DNA of 64,000 nt from an uncultured Synergistales bacterium (GCA_905235735.1 CAJOMU010000005.1:1-64000); one strand, 5' to 3'; counted from the stretch's first letter, positions 35,572 to 45,024 are shown. The notes: generated by a model not told the origin, from the sequence alone. Translations and numbers: made by a program.

Positions 35572-37622
35572 ACCTCTGAACTGTCAGCAAGTGTAAACGG
35601 ATAAACTTCAATGCACCCTGCTTCCATGAGCTTATACCCGCATACCGTGAGTGTCCATTTTGAATCTACAATATCATCAACAAGAATCACTTTTGCAGGA
35701 AGCCTCTTAATCTTCACATAAAATGACTGTCTTGCATTCTCACACTGATACGCACTGTTCTCCATATCCTTCTGAGGTTCAGCAGGCAGTTTACCAAGTG
35801 CGTCATAAAGTGTGATATGCATTCTTGACGCTAATCTTGAAGCAAAATCACTCACAATATCAGAGCGCAATGAAGGTACAAATGTAATCGCTCTCACTCT
35901 CTTTTGATTCACTAGGGGCATTAGGACTTCAGCGGCACGTTCAACAAGTTCATCTGAGAATCTGCCCGTCTCATATTTCCCTTCACGAACCATTTCTCCA
36001 TAACCCGAATCACCGTACTTCGAGAGGCATATTCCGTTCATGTTCACATAGTCTATCTTCTTTCTGTCAGGCCACAACTTGCGGGGAAGAATCTCAAGTA
36101 CACGCGAATTTATCCATGTCTCAGCGATTATCAGACTTGAAGATTTAAGCGTCAGGTCAGGATACACATAATGCCTAAGACAATTAGAACATCTTCCGCA
36201 GTCATTCTCTTCATCATCATCTAGACAGTTCACGATGAACTTGCTGTAACATTCATTCGTGTGTATCAGTTCATTCATCTGTTTCATCTCCTGCTTTCTT
36301 ATGCGCGTAATCTCCTGATAATGCTTTGAGTCATAAACGAATCTCTTTGCCGATGCATAATATGCGCTGCCTTCCTTAAAGATAAATCCGTCATTCTCAA
36401 GGAAATCTAATGCCTTCATCACTCTTGTATGTCTGATATTCAACGATGCTTCAATTTCAGTCAGCTTCACTCCCTCACCTGACGATATGACGTTATAAAT
36501 GCTTCTGCTCTCACCTCGTGTAGGGAATGCCGTCTCAATGAAGAAATTATTTATTCTCTCGTCATCATTTCCGCCTGACATGAGAAACGCATATGCATCT
36601 GAAAGATTGCGTCCTGCACGTCCAATCTGCTGATAGTATGAAACTATATTTGCCGGTGTCTGATAGTGAATCACAAATGCTATGTCTCCTTTATCGTATC
36701 CCATTCCTAATTTTACGGTCGCTATTATCGCTTTGATTCTGTTATCGTGAAATTTCTCTATTGCCTCAGTGTTAATCGTCTCATCATTCCCGGAGTAATA
36801 CGGCATAGTGTTAATTCCGTTGTGATTCAGGAAAGCGGATAAATCTTCGCAGTCCCTTCGTGTAAGACAGTAAATTATACCCGTACCCGGAAGTTTACTG
36901 AGGTTCTCAAGAAGCCACGCATAACGTTTAGCTTTACTGTCCAGTTTTAGAATCTGAATGTGAAGTGATTCACGCGTGAGTTTACCTCTTGAGACGTAAA
37001 CATCATCGCCGAGTTGAGTGCATAAATCATTAACCACTCTGTCATTTGCTGTAGCTGTTACCGCTAAGACTGATACGTTTGCAGGCATGTCTGATATTAT
37101 GCGTCCGAGTTTACCATATTCAAGCCTGAAATCATGACCCCAGTCAGAGATACAATGAGCCTCATCGATAACGAATAGGCCGATTTTGAATCTGTGAAGT
37201 GAACTCTGAATGTCTGATGCAAAGAGTGTTTCAGGGGTTACAAATATAACATCAAGTTCATCATTCTTCATGCTCTCGATAATCTCTGCTCTTCTGTCTT
37301 TAACTGTGCTGTTCAGGACATCGCATTTCAGATTCATTTTCTCTGCCATTTCCTTTTGGTTATCCATGAGAACAAGTAACGGACTGACGACCATAGTCAT
37401 GCCGCGTTTCTTTTTTCTGAGCATTTTTGCGCTGATGAAGTAAACGAGACTTTTACCCCAGCCTGTACGCTGAACAACGAGAGTTCGTTTTCTCATCATT
37501 ACAGATTCTATTGCCTCGTACTGTCCTTCTCTGAAAGATGCTTTCAATCCGTATGTCTTCTTCAGAATCTCACGTGCATAGTAAAATATTCTTCCGTCAT
37601 GAATGCTGTACTTAGGCGACAG
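35568..37622 (-). CDS. RecQ-type helicase fused to a C-terminal phosphoribosyltransferase domain
   Basis: This 684-residue protein has RecQ motifs FREGQ, TGWGKSLVY (Walker A), VIDEAHCISDWGHDFR (DEAH box), AVTATA and QQIGRAGR. A zinc site DCGRCSNC follows, then winged-helix-like sequence. There is no HRDC domain. Residues ~530-684 form a ComF-like phosphoribosyltransferase with the PRPP loop VILVDDIVDSKWTLT. The start is assigned to CTG 37622, six bases after GGAGGG. The later TTG at 37547 would cut off the conserved ILKKTYGLKASFREGQ segment and lacks a site. No ATG, GTG or TTG lies between the upstream stop and that TTG. The gene is coupled to the DprA-like gene. Confidence 0.88.
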   Translation of the reverse strand: MSPKYSIHDGRIFYYAREILKKTYGLKASFREGQYEAIESVMMRKRTLVVQRTGWGKSLVYFISAKMLRKKKRGMTMVVSPLLVLMDNQKEMAEKMNLKCDVLNSTVKDRRAEIIESMKNDELDVIFVTPETLFASDIQSSLHRFKIGLFVIDEAHCISDWGHDFRLEYGKLGRIISDMPANVSVLAVTATANDRVVNDLCTQLGDDVYVSRGKLTRESLHIQILKLDSKAKRYAWLLENLSKLPGTGIIYCLTRRDCEDLSAFLNHNGINTMPYYSGNDETINTEAIEKFHDNRIKAIIATVKLGMGYDKGDIAFVIHYQTPANIVSYYQQIGRAGRNLSDAYAFLMSGGNDDERINNFFIETAFPTRGESRSIYNVISSGEGVKLTEIEASLNIRHTRVMKALDFLENDGFIFKEGSAYYASAKRFVYDSKHYQEITRIRKQEMKQMNELIHTNECYSKFIVNCLDDDEENDCGRCSNCLRHYVYPDLTLKSSSLIIAETWINSRVLEILPRKLWPDRKKIDYVNMNGICLSKYGDSGYGEMVREGKYETGRFSDELVERAAEVLMPLVNQKRVRAITFVPSLRSDIVSDFASRLASRMHITLYDALGKLPAEPQKDMENSAYQCENARQSFYVKIKRLPAKVILVDDIVDSKWTLTVCGYKLMEAGCIEVYPFTLADSSEV

Positions 37623-37685
37623 TTTAATCCCTCCAGTGTGAAAGTGAGTACTATATTATAGAAAATTTCTTAAGGAGTGAATATC

Positions 37686-38390
37686 TTGCTCGATAAAATT
37701 TTTGATGTCATGTTCTCATCTGGTGCATTGAAATATTTCGGTGCGTTCATGTGGGGAATAGCAAGCGTAATATTAAGTCCATGTGGAATAAGTTCAGTTC
37801 CTCTTGTCGTAAGTTACATCACTAACACCGATACACCCTCGCGATTTCGTGCGTTCATCATATCATGTGCATTCTGTCTCGGAATAATCTTCAACTTGAT
37901 GCTTGTTGCGTTCGTTACGTCTGGAATAGGAATGCTTCTCGGAGGTTACGAGAGATTTCTGACGCTGATAGTTGCGATTGTATTCATCATAATGGGATTG
38001 CATTTAATCGGAATAATTCACATTCGGTTCTTCTCGTTAGGTTCGGGGGGAAAGGGAAATGAATCGCAAAACATAAAGGGTGCAATCATTCTCGGAATTG
38101 TATCGGGGCTTGCACTTGGCCCATGTTCAATTGCGTATGTCAGTCCTGTATTATCGCTTGCAATGTCGCAAGCATCAGAAGGATTCATTTATGCGGCTGG
38201 ATTGATTCTCTCTTATGCATTGGGATATAGCTTTGTGCTTGTGATTGCCGGGACATTTGCGCAAGTTTTCACAGGTTTCCTTCAGAGTGAACGAGGCGAT
38301 AAGGTGTTACGTGCAGTGAATGTGATATGCGGAATTGCATTGATATTGGGAGGAGGATATTTGATTCGTGAAATGATGTATGTGATGTAA
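37686..38390 (+). CDS. CcdA/DsbD-like thiol-disulfide transmembrane protein
   Basis: This 234-residue protein has six to seven membrane segments. Two half-repeats each contain a Pro-Cys in a helix: SVILSPCGISSVPLVVSYI and GLALGPCSIAYVSPVLSLA. These are the redox Cys positions of CcdA proteins, which carry electrons from cytosolic thioredoxin to the periplasm. The start is TTG 37686, 8 nt after AAGGAG. A GTG at 37677 overlaps that site. It diverges from the RecQ gene. Confidence 0.88.
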   Translation: MLDKIFDVMFSSGALKYFGAFMWGIASVILSPCGISSVPLVVSYITNTDTPSRFRAFIISCAFCLGIIFNLMLVAFVTSGIGMLLGGYERFLTLIVAIVFIIMGLHLIGIIHIRFFSLGSGGKGNESQNIKGAIILGIVSGLALGPCSIAYVSPVLSLAMSQASEGFIYAAGLILSYALGYSFVLVIAGTFAQVFTGFLQSERGDKVLRAVNVICGIALILGGGYLIREMMYVM

Positions 38391-38402
38391 GAGGCCGGCA
38401 AT

Positions 38403-38435
38403 AAAAAAACGCAGACCCCTAAAAGAAGTCTGCGT
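38403..38435 (-). terminator. Terminator after the TRAP operon
   Basis: The minus-strand stem ACGCAGAC/GTCTGCGT (38428-38435 with 38409-38416) is followed by TTTTTTT. Confidence 0.88.
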
Positions 38436-38448
38436 AATGAATTTCGTA

Positions 38449-40452
38449 TCAGCGGTTCATAATGTAAACTGCAATCAGTATAACTAATCCTGCAATCGTC
38501 GTCGCTGGCCATACACTTAAACATAAAACACCTGACACGCATAGAAGTATTCGCATGATGAGATTCAGATTCGTTTTAAGGTATCCCATCCACATTCCTG
38601 CAAATGAAATCACTGCTCCTATTCCACTCACTAATGCCCAGCATATTTGTATCCATGAACCTTGCATCAGTAATCCGGGATCGTAACAGAACGCAAAAGG
38701 AACAACATACGCTAAGAATCCTAATTGCATTGCCTGAAATCCTGTTTTATTGGGATTCGAATCTGCAATCGAACTCGCCGCATATGCCGCTAATGCAACT
38801 GGTGGCGTTATGTTCGAGATTATCGCGTAATAGAACACAAACATATGTGCCGCAATCGGAGGAAATCCTAACTTCACGAGTATCGGTGCTCCTAATGCCG
38901 CCGCAAGTATGTACGCTCCTGTTGTAGGCAGTCCCATTCCGAGAAGTGTAGCAATGAGCATCACGAGTACAAGTGCAAGAAGAGGAACATCTCCCGCAAA
39001 CGAAATCACAAATCCTACGAGCTTTCCTCCGATACCTGTCAATGATACTGCTCCGAGAACTATTCCCGCTGTCGCACATGCAACACATACTAACGGTATT
39101 CCCTGTGCACCCTGTTCAATCGCATCAATGAACTCACGCGTATTCATTCCTGGATTGAACATCGAAGCTATCAGCATATATGCACCGATTATCACGAATT
39201 GCATTCCGGGTTTTATGCCGTTCATCAGTTCTGGCTTTAACGTGATGGCTGTTCCCAGACCAAGAGACACTAACGCAACGATTAAGGCCATGACCTTTTG
39301 CAGTGATGTAGTCTCAGGCTTGAAGTTGAAGAATGATACTAACCACGCAAGTCCTATTCCGAGTAATGCCGCCCTCATCGGTGTATATCCAATCAGCAGG
39401 AACACTATTAATCCTACAATCGGAGCTATCATGTAAAATCTGCTCAATACATCACGCTTCGTCGGAAGGTCTTTAGGGTCTAATCCTTTAAGGCCGGTCT
39501 TCAATGCTCGAAGTCTCACCATGAGGAACAATGCGCCGTAATATAATAATGCAGGGAATATCGCCGCAATCATTACTTCACGATACTGAATCCCTAAGAA
39601 CGATGCCATTAGAAACGCTCCTGCTCCCATAATCGGAGGCATTATCTGTCCGCCTGAACTCGCAACTGCCTCAACCGCTCCCGCAAAGTACGGTTCATAT
39701 CCGATCTTCATCATCAATGGAATCGTGAACGTTCCTGTGCCGTATACATTCGCAACTGCTGAACCCGAAATCGATCCGAATAAACACGAACTCAATACTG
39801 CAATTTGTGCCGGTCCTCCCGGAGTTGTCCCTGTGAATGCCTGCGCGACACTCATGAACCAATCACCTGCACCTGACTTCTCAAGGAATGCACCGAATAT
39901 CAGGAATATCATTACGTATGTAGCTGACACTCCCAGAGGTGATGAGAATATTCCTTCGTCAGTGAGGTATAACTGTTCAATGATTTCTGGATACGAAAAT
40001 GGGAATCCCTGAAGCAGTCCGGGTAACTTGTAGCCGTAAAGCATGTATGCCGCAAAAATTGCCGCAATCAATGACAATGGAAGTCCAACAATTCGACGCG
40101 TTCCCTCAAGAAGCAATATCACAAGCAGTGAACCTAATACTAACTGTGCTGTCGTTAATGGGTCTATCTGCTGAATTCGTTCGGTTATGGCCGTATAGTT
40201 GACCATAGAGTATATTCCAGGTGCTGCCGCAAGTACCGCAAGTATCCAGTCGTAAATAGGAACTCTGTCCTTCGGTGCACTCTTCGTCATCGGGAACAGA
40301 ACAAACGCTAACGGTAGTACAAACGCAAGATGAATCGTCCGCTGTAAAAATGCCTCATAGTTTCCGGCTGACGCAGTGAAGAGATGAAAGACACCCATAC
40401 ACAGAACATATAAATATATGAATGCCTTTGTGTAGCCTGATAGTTTACGCAT
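38449..40452 (-). CDS. TRAP transporter permease, fused small and large subunits (TAXI-associated)
   Basis: This 667-residue protein has about 18 membrane segments. The N-terminal ~150 residues act as the DctQ-like part, and the rest is the DctM-like part, with FGSISGSAVANVYGTGTFTIP, EAVASSGGQIMPPIMGAGAFLMA and GMGLPTTGAYILAAALGAP. Such fused permeases pair with TAXI receptors. The start overlaps the receptor's stop by one base (TAATG), so the two are translationally coupled. Na+-driven uptake of an organic acid or glutamate-like solute is likely. Confidence 0.95.
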   Translation of the reverse strand: MRKLSGYTKAFIYLYVLCMGVFHLFTASAGNYEAFLQRTIHLAFVLPLAFVLFPMTKSAPKDRVPIYDWILAVLAAAPGIYSMVNYTAITERIQQIDPLTTAQLVLGSLLVILLLEGTRRIVGLPLSLIAAIFAAYMLYGYKLPGLLQGFPFSYPEIIEQLYLTDEGIFSSPLGVSATYVMIFLIFGAFLEKSGAGDWFMSVAQAFTGTTPGGPAQIAVLSSCLFGSISGSAVANVYGTGTFTIPLMMKIGYEPYFAGAVEAVASSGGQIMPPIMGAGAFLMASFLGIQYREVMIAAIFPALLYYGALFLMVRLRALKTGLKGLDPKDLPTKRDVLSRFYMIAPIVGLIVFLLIGYTPMRAALLGIGLAWLVSFFNFKPETTSLQKVMALIVALVSLGLGTAITLKPELMNGIKPGMQFVIIGAYMLIASMFNPGMNTREFIDAIEQGAQGIPLVCVACATAGIVLGAVSLTGIGGKLVGFVISFAGDVPLLALVLVMLIATLLGMGLPTTGAYILAAALGAPILVKLGFPPIAAHMFVFYYAIISNITPPVALAAYAASSIADSNPNKTGFQAMQLGFLAYVVPFAFCYDPGLLMQGSWIQICWALVSGIGAVISFAGMWMGYLKTNLNLIMRILLCVSGVLCLSVWPATTIAGLVILIAVYIMNR

Positions 40453-41453
40453 TATTTCTTCAGCTCACTCCAGAATTTTACACTGCCCTCATGCGCTGGT
40501 ACTCTATCTGGAAGTGCAATCGATGGCTCAAGTTCGGACATGTCTTTTACTGCCGCAACAAGTTCTGCTTTGTGTTCCCAGATTGCTTTGTTCAGTTCGT
40601 ACACTAACGATTCAGGAAGGTCTTTGCGAATCACTATGCATGTGTAATCTCCGACAACTTTAACGGGTTCTGCACCTTTCGGTACTGATTTGTAGATGCC
40701 CGGCTCAATCGTAAGCGTAACTGTTCCGTATGCCTCTGCAAGTTTGTCGAGTGCTTCCTGTCCGACCGGCAGGAGTACAACGTCTAACTGGCTCTCAATG
40801 TTCATTACGACTGAAGCAATTTTGCCGACTGAGAACGCGAAACAGTCAAGGTGATTATCTGCGAGAAGGTCAGCACCTCCGTCATATGATGCGTACTCAA
40901 CACTTCCGCCCCAATCCTGAAATGTTTTCTTGTAGTCGAAGCCGTAACCCTTATCGAATAACGCCTTAATCACGAACTCTGAACTTGTTCCAGGTTTCAA
41001 TGTCGCGAATCTCATCGGAAGTTTCTTCGCAATTATATCTTCAACAGATTTGATTTTATTCTTCTCTGCGAAGTCCTTGCGCATTATGAAATACGTGTAC
41101 TGCGTGTAGAGGTTCGACATTATGACTGCGTTGTTCACTGCACGTCCTTTGAAATCAGCTTCACCTTTGAGTGCTGCACCGAGCAGTGATGTTACGGAGA
41201 AACCTAAATCGCCGCGTCTTGCGTGAGCGTTGAGAATGTTAGATACACCTCCGCCTGATGAACTTGTGGTTTGAGGGAGACCTGCACCTGTCCACATTTC
41301 AGATAATGCTGTGCCTAATGCAAACCAGTTTCCGCCTGGAGGGCCTGCCATGAACCGAAGCTGATCGGGCCAGCCGGTTTTGTCCTGAGCGGATGAAACA
41401 GAGACGAGCAATGTAACGATTAACACTGCGATGAATAAACGAGATGACTTCAT
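40452..41453 (-). CDS. TAXI-family TRAP transporter solute-binding receptor
   Basis: This 333-residue periplasmic receptor starts at ATG 41453 (MKSSRLFIAVLIVTLL), with AGGAGTG upstream. A signal peptide is cut near SSA. The family pattern RFMAGPPGGNWFALGTALSEMW, then TTSSSGGGVSNILNAHARRGDLGFS, lies at the N-terminus of the mature protein. TAXI proteins bind small carboxylates or amino acids. It is the first gene of the two-gene operon. Confidence 0.94.
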   Translation of the reverse strand: MKSSRLFIAVLIVTLLVSVSSAQDKTGWPDQLRFMAGPPGGNWFALGTALSEMWTGAGLPQTTSSSGGGVSNILNAHARRGDLGFSVTSLLGAALKGEADFKGRAVNNAVIMSNLYTQYTYFIMRKDFAEKNKIKSVEDIIAKKLPMRFATLKPGTSSEFVIKALFDKGYGFDYKKTFQDWGGSVEYASYDGGADLLADNHLDCFAFSVGKIASVVMNIESQLDVVLLPVGQEALDKLAEAYGTVTLTIEPGIYKSVPKGAEPVKVVGDYTCIVIRKDLPESLVYELNKAIWEHKAELVAAVKDMSELEPSIALPDRVPAHEGSVKFWSELKK

Positions 41454-41549
41454 GAATGAATCACTCCTGTGTGAAAGAATTTGATAGTGAAAGAATTGTA
41501 CCAAAGTGCAAGAACATTCTGCAAGTTGAAAATGCGGTTATTAAGTTTG

Positions 41550-41574
41550 CGGCAGAGATTCGGAATCCCTGCCG
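41550..41574. terminator. Perfect hairpin between the Sel1 and TAXI genes
   Basis: Eleven paired bases (CGGCAGAGATT/AATCCCTGCCG with one G-U) flank a three-base loop. There is no clear T-run on the minus side, so it may be a weak or Rho-assisted terminator for the Sel1 gene, or an RNA-stability element. Confidence 0.4.
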
Positions 41575-41586
41575 TTGTGTGTGAAA

Positions 41587-43464
41587 TTATTCCCCGTTTC
41601 TGTTCATGGAAGCGAGTGCATCACGTGCAGGCGGGTATGCTTGAACCACAGCCTTACCGTACCATTCACGAGCTTTCTGCAAGTCCTTGTTCACACCCCA
41701 GCCGTACCTGTAGCAAAGTCCAAGCCTGTATTGAGCCTCAGCATGTCCAGCGTTTGCGGCCTTCAAGAAATACTCAACAGCCTTCTTGTCGTTTTCGAGA
41801 CCTCCTATGCGATAATATTTATAGCCCAGCTGGAACGCTTCTTCTGCATCTTGCGGTGTGAGCGTCTTCGGTGCGGAGGTCTGCTCCAATTCTCTGTTCA
41901 TGTCATCGAGTACATCACGTGCATTCTGGTGTCCCTGAGCCGCAGCCTTACTGAGCCATTCACGCGCTTTCTGCAAGTCCTTGTTCACACCGTAGCCGTA
42001 CCTGTAGCAAGCTCCAAGCGATAATTGGGCCTTAGCATGTCCAGCGTTTGCGGCCAGCAAGTAATAATAAACAGCCTCCTTATAATCTTTGGCAACTCCT
42101 GTGCCCCAAAAATATTTCTCGCCCAGCTGGTACGCTTCTTCTTGCGCCTCTTTGGAATCAAGTGCACCCTTCTCCATTTGTGCGAAAAGCATTCCGCTGA
42201 CTTTCGATTCATATCCGAAATCGAGATTTACCGCTATGCAGTCCATTCCCCTGCTCTTGTCGCCGAGAAGGAAATACGCAACTCCCAGGAAGAGATTATT
42301 TGCCCAGTCATTTTTTGAAGTGTTCTCATAAATAATTTCAAGCTGTCCGAGAATCTCATCTTTCACTTCCTCAAGAGGTTTACCTTCTGCCGCTATGTCC
42401 TGAACTCTGAACTTTGCAGCCTCAAGTTTATACGGGTCTCGTCTCAATACAGGCCGCCATACTTCATTGAATTTCGCAAAAAATTTCCGTGCATCACTTA
42501 GATTTCCTGCCTCCTGTGCTGTCTTTGCTCTGAAGTACCAGTAGGGAGGATACACGCGGAATTCATCTTCAAGTGTTCTAAGCATTCGTGAACGTCTCGA
42601 TATGTCTTCCTCCTGAACTGCGCGGTAAAAATTCTGAAGGCTGTTCTGCGTGAGCCTGTACGCATCTGGAAGTCTGTACTGACGAAGCAAGCTCCATGAT
42701 GATTGAAGAAGTCTTTGCTGAAGTGCGTTGCATTCTTCCATGTCCTGACGTTCCAACTGCCACATTGAGGCTTTTAGTTCTTCTTTGAGCATGGCCTCAT
42801 CAGCTTTCATTTCATCGCGAAGTCCTGACAGCCTTACGCGTTCCTGTTCGAGTTGACTTTCTGCACGTCTGCGTTCACGTTCTGCCCTCTCAAGTTTTGC
42901 ATCCTGCCTCTGATAGTCCGAGTATGCTTCTGCGGAATCAAATACCATTCCCCCAACTGCAAATACATTTCCGCTGAAGAATGACACGCATGATATGGCC
43001 ATGTTGCCTAGCCAGCTGTACACGACATCATTACGTTTGCTTTTAGCTTTTTCAGCATCACTTGAAGCATAATTGACTTCATTCTGTGCGGATTTGATTC
43101 GGGTTTCCGTCATGTAAATATTCGAGAGTGCATACGTGATTCGTCTCTGCTCTGCTGCATCATAATAGCTTTTGAGACGTTTGCTGTCCTCTTCGCTGAT
43201 TCGCTTGCTGCTGATTATGCCGAGCAAATCACGATAGAGTGCGGTCATGTCCTTGTCGCTTTCAATATTGCCTAGACTAAGATTGTTGATGATGTTCGTG
43301 TACTCCTCCTCAAGTACTGCTTTGCTCTTCGTGGTGAGAATTCGATTCACCGATACGATTGCCATATTGAGAGCTAACATTGTGTGCTGAGGGTCATAAT
43401 CTTCTGCATATGAAGGCTGACAGAAGAGCATAACCGATAAAATTAAAACTGAAACTTTCTTCAT
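41587..43464 (-). CDS. Exported coiled-coil and Sel1-repeat protein
   Basis: This 625-residue protein has a signal peptide (MKKVSVLILSVMLF, cleavage near SYA). Residues ~60-260 are highly charged and helical. They include a hydrophobic patch (MAISCVSFFSGNVFAVGGMVF) and a coiled coil rich in ERERRRAESQLEQERVRL. Residues ~290-440 are helical, TPR-like. The C-terminus holds two duplicated Sel1 blocks (EAxYYYLLAANAGHAKAQLSLGACYRYGYGVNKDLQKARE type). It is likely a periplasmic scaffold; no enzyme motif is visible. The ~250-bp Sel1 block is repeated in the DNA at about 41590-41835 and 41890-42135. Confidence 0.82.
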   Translation of the reverse strand: MKKVSVLILSVMLFCQPSYAEDYDPQHTMLALNMAIVSVNRILTTKSKAVLEEEYTNIINNLSLGNIESDKDMTALYRDLLGIISSKRISEEDSKRLKSYYDAAEQRRITYALSNIYMTETRIKSAQNEVNYASSDAEKAKSKRNDVVYSWLGNMAISCVSFFSGNVFAVGGMVFDSAEAYSDYQRQDAKLERAERERRRAESQLEQERVRLSGLRDEMKADEAMLKEELKASMWQLERQDMEECNALQQRLLQSSWSLLRQYRLPDAYRLTQNSLQNFYRAVQEEDISRRSRMLRTLEDEFRVYPPYWYFRAKTAQEAGNLSDARKFFAKFNEVWRPVLRRDPYKLEAAKFRVQDIAAEGKPLEEVKDEILGQLEIIYENTSKNDWANNLFLGVAYFLLGDKSRGMDCIAVNLDFGYESKVSGMLFAQMEKGALDSKEAQEEAYQLGEKYFWGTGVAKDYKEAVYYYLLAANAGHAKAQLSLGACYRYGYGVNKDLQKAREWLSKAAAQGHQNARDVLDDMNRELEQTSAPKTLTPQDAEEAFQLGYKYYRIGGLENDKKAVEYFLKAANAGHAEAQYRLGLCYRYGWGVNKDLQKAREWYGKAVVQAYPPARDALASMNRNGE

Positions 43465-43515
43465 GATATATTCTCCTTTCGTGTTAATGGAATATGGTAA
43501 TTATAGAACACAGCT

Positions 43516-43524
43516 TGATATAAT
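43516..43524 (+). promoter_or_regulatory. Extended -10 promoter of uvrC (probable leaderless mRNA)
   Basis: TG-A-TATAAT is a perfect extended -10 ending only nine bases before the uvrC ATG. The start of transcription should fall about two to three bases before the ATG. No Shine-Dalgarno sequence is present and the -35 is poor. A minus-strand TATAAT at 43500-43505 could serve the Sel1 gene in the opposite direction. Confidence 0.55.
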
Positions 43525-43533
43525 GCGTCCATT

Positions 43534-44976
43534 ATGGAACAGAAAATTTCAGACATTCTCAAGAATTTACCGCAGAAGCCCGGAGTGTATTTGATGAGGG
43601 ATATTGACGGAAAAGTGATTTACGTCGGCAAGGCAAAAAAACTCAAGCGAAGAGTGTCATCGTATTTCCGTCATCATGCATCGCCTCGATTGAACAAACT
43701 CGTCTCATTGATTGCGGACATCTCAACAATACGAACGGAGACTGAAGCGGAAGCATTAATTGTTGAGGCAAAATTGATTCGGAGGTATTCGCCGTTCTTC
43801 AACATTGAGCTTAAAATGGGTGATAAGTATCCGTATGTGAAGATAACGAATGAAGAATATCCTCGTCTCGAAATCACAAGACATAAATGCAATGACGGAG
43901 CACTGTATCTTGGCCCGTTTGTTGATGCAGGGAACATAAGAAACCTAATGAGACTTTCAGAACGATATTTCCCTTTGAGAGTGTGTACGAAGAAGATAAC
44001 TCCTGATTCAAATAAGCGTCCATGCATTGAGTACGGTCTTGGCCATTCTATGGGAGCATGTGCAGCCCTGTGCACAAAGTCAGAATATCTTGAACGTGCA
44101 GCAGATATTGTATTGCTGTTTGAGGGGAAATCCGCAGAATTAGTTGAACGTCTTCGTAATCGCATGAATGAATGTGCGAATAAACTTGAGTTCGAGAAGG
44201 CAGCAAGATACAGGGATACGATTCGGGCAATATGGAAACTGACGAGACAGAAAATATCTTCAGCATTGCAGGAAGACTTAGACAATGAGACATGGAATGT
44301 GCTCAATCGAATTCAGGAATTGTTTCATCTTCATGTTCTGCCGTTCAGGATTGATGCGTTTGATATTTCGCATACACATGGACATGATACATATGGGTGC
44401 TGTGTAGTGTTTGAGCAGGGGAGGCCAAGTCCGAATTTGTATCGAAGGTTCAGGATACGTTCACTTGAAGACGGAGAGATAAATGATTTTGCATCGATGT
44501 ACGAGACAGTGAAGAGGCGTTACCGTCATGTACTGGATAATTCGGAGCCTTCACCGCAGTTAGTATTGATTGACGGAGGAGCTGAACAGTTAGAGTATGC
44601 AGAGAGAGCGATACATGAACTCGGAATGAATTTGCCGATGATTGCACTGGCAAAACGAGAGGAACTGATATTCCTTCCGAATCAGAAAGAGCCATTGAGG
44701 TTAGAGCGAGATGATTCAGCATTGCAATTATTGCAGAGACTACGAGATGAGGTTCACAGGTATTCGATTACGACGCACAGACATGCGAGGGGATTGCATG
44801 TGAGGCATTCGAGGCTTGATGATATTGAAGGGATTGGAAAGAAGACGGCTGCGGAATTGCTTGTGAAGTTTGGAAGTGTGAAGAGGATAGCGATGCTGAG
44901 TGCAGAGGAATTAATGAAGGTTCCAGGTATTGGGCCAATAACAGCGAAGAAGATTCTTGATGCATTGAATGAGTGA
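43534..44976 (+). CDS. uvrC: Excinuclease ABC subunit C, short form lacking the central segment
   Basis: UvrC makes both incisions in nucleotide excision repair. This 480-residue version has the GIY-YIG nuclease (KPGVYLMRDIDGKVIYVGKAK to VEAKLIRRYSPFFN), the Cys region, and the UVR helix (~195-235, ANKLEFEKAARYRDTIRAI). It also has the RNase H-like nuclease (Asp274 in DAFDISHTHG, Asp347 in LVLIDGGAEQL) and a C-terminal helix-hairpin-helix pair (IEGIGKKTAAELL, VPGIGPITAKKIL). Usual UvrC is ~600 aa. The ~110-130 residues that normally join UVR to the RNase H domain are absent. Catalytic residues of both nucleases are intact. Confidence 0.93.
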   Translation: MEQKISDILKNLPQKPGVYLMRDIDGKVIYVGKAKKLKRRVSSYFRHHASPRLNKLVSLIADISTIRTETEAEALIVEAKLIRRYSPFFNIELKMGDKYPYVKITNEEYPRLEITRHKCNDGALYLGPFVDAGNIRNLMRLSERYFPLRVCTKKITPDSNKRPCIEYGLGHSMGACAALCTKSEYLERAADIVLLFEGKSAELVERLRNRMNECANKLEFEKAARYRDTIRAIWKLTRQKISSALQEDLDNETWNVLNRIQELFHLHVLPFRIDAFDISHTHGHDTYGCCVVFEQGRPSPNLYRRFRIRSLEDGEINDFASMYETVKRRYRHVLDNSEPSPQLVLIDGGAEQLEYAERAIHELGMNLPMIALAKREELIFLPNQKEPLRLERDDSALQLLQRLRDEVHRYSITTHRHARGLHVRHSRLDDIEGIGKKTAAELLVKFGSVKRIAMLSAEELMKVPGIGPITAKKILDALNE

Positions 44977-45024
44977 TATAATTTTTACGAACTTTACGAA
45001 AATACATGAAAGGAGATATTGACA

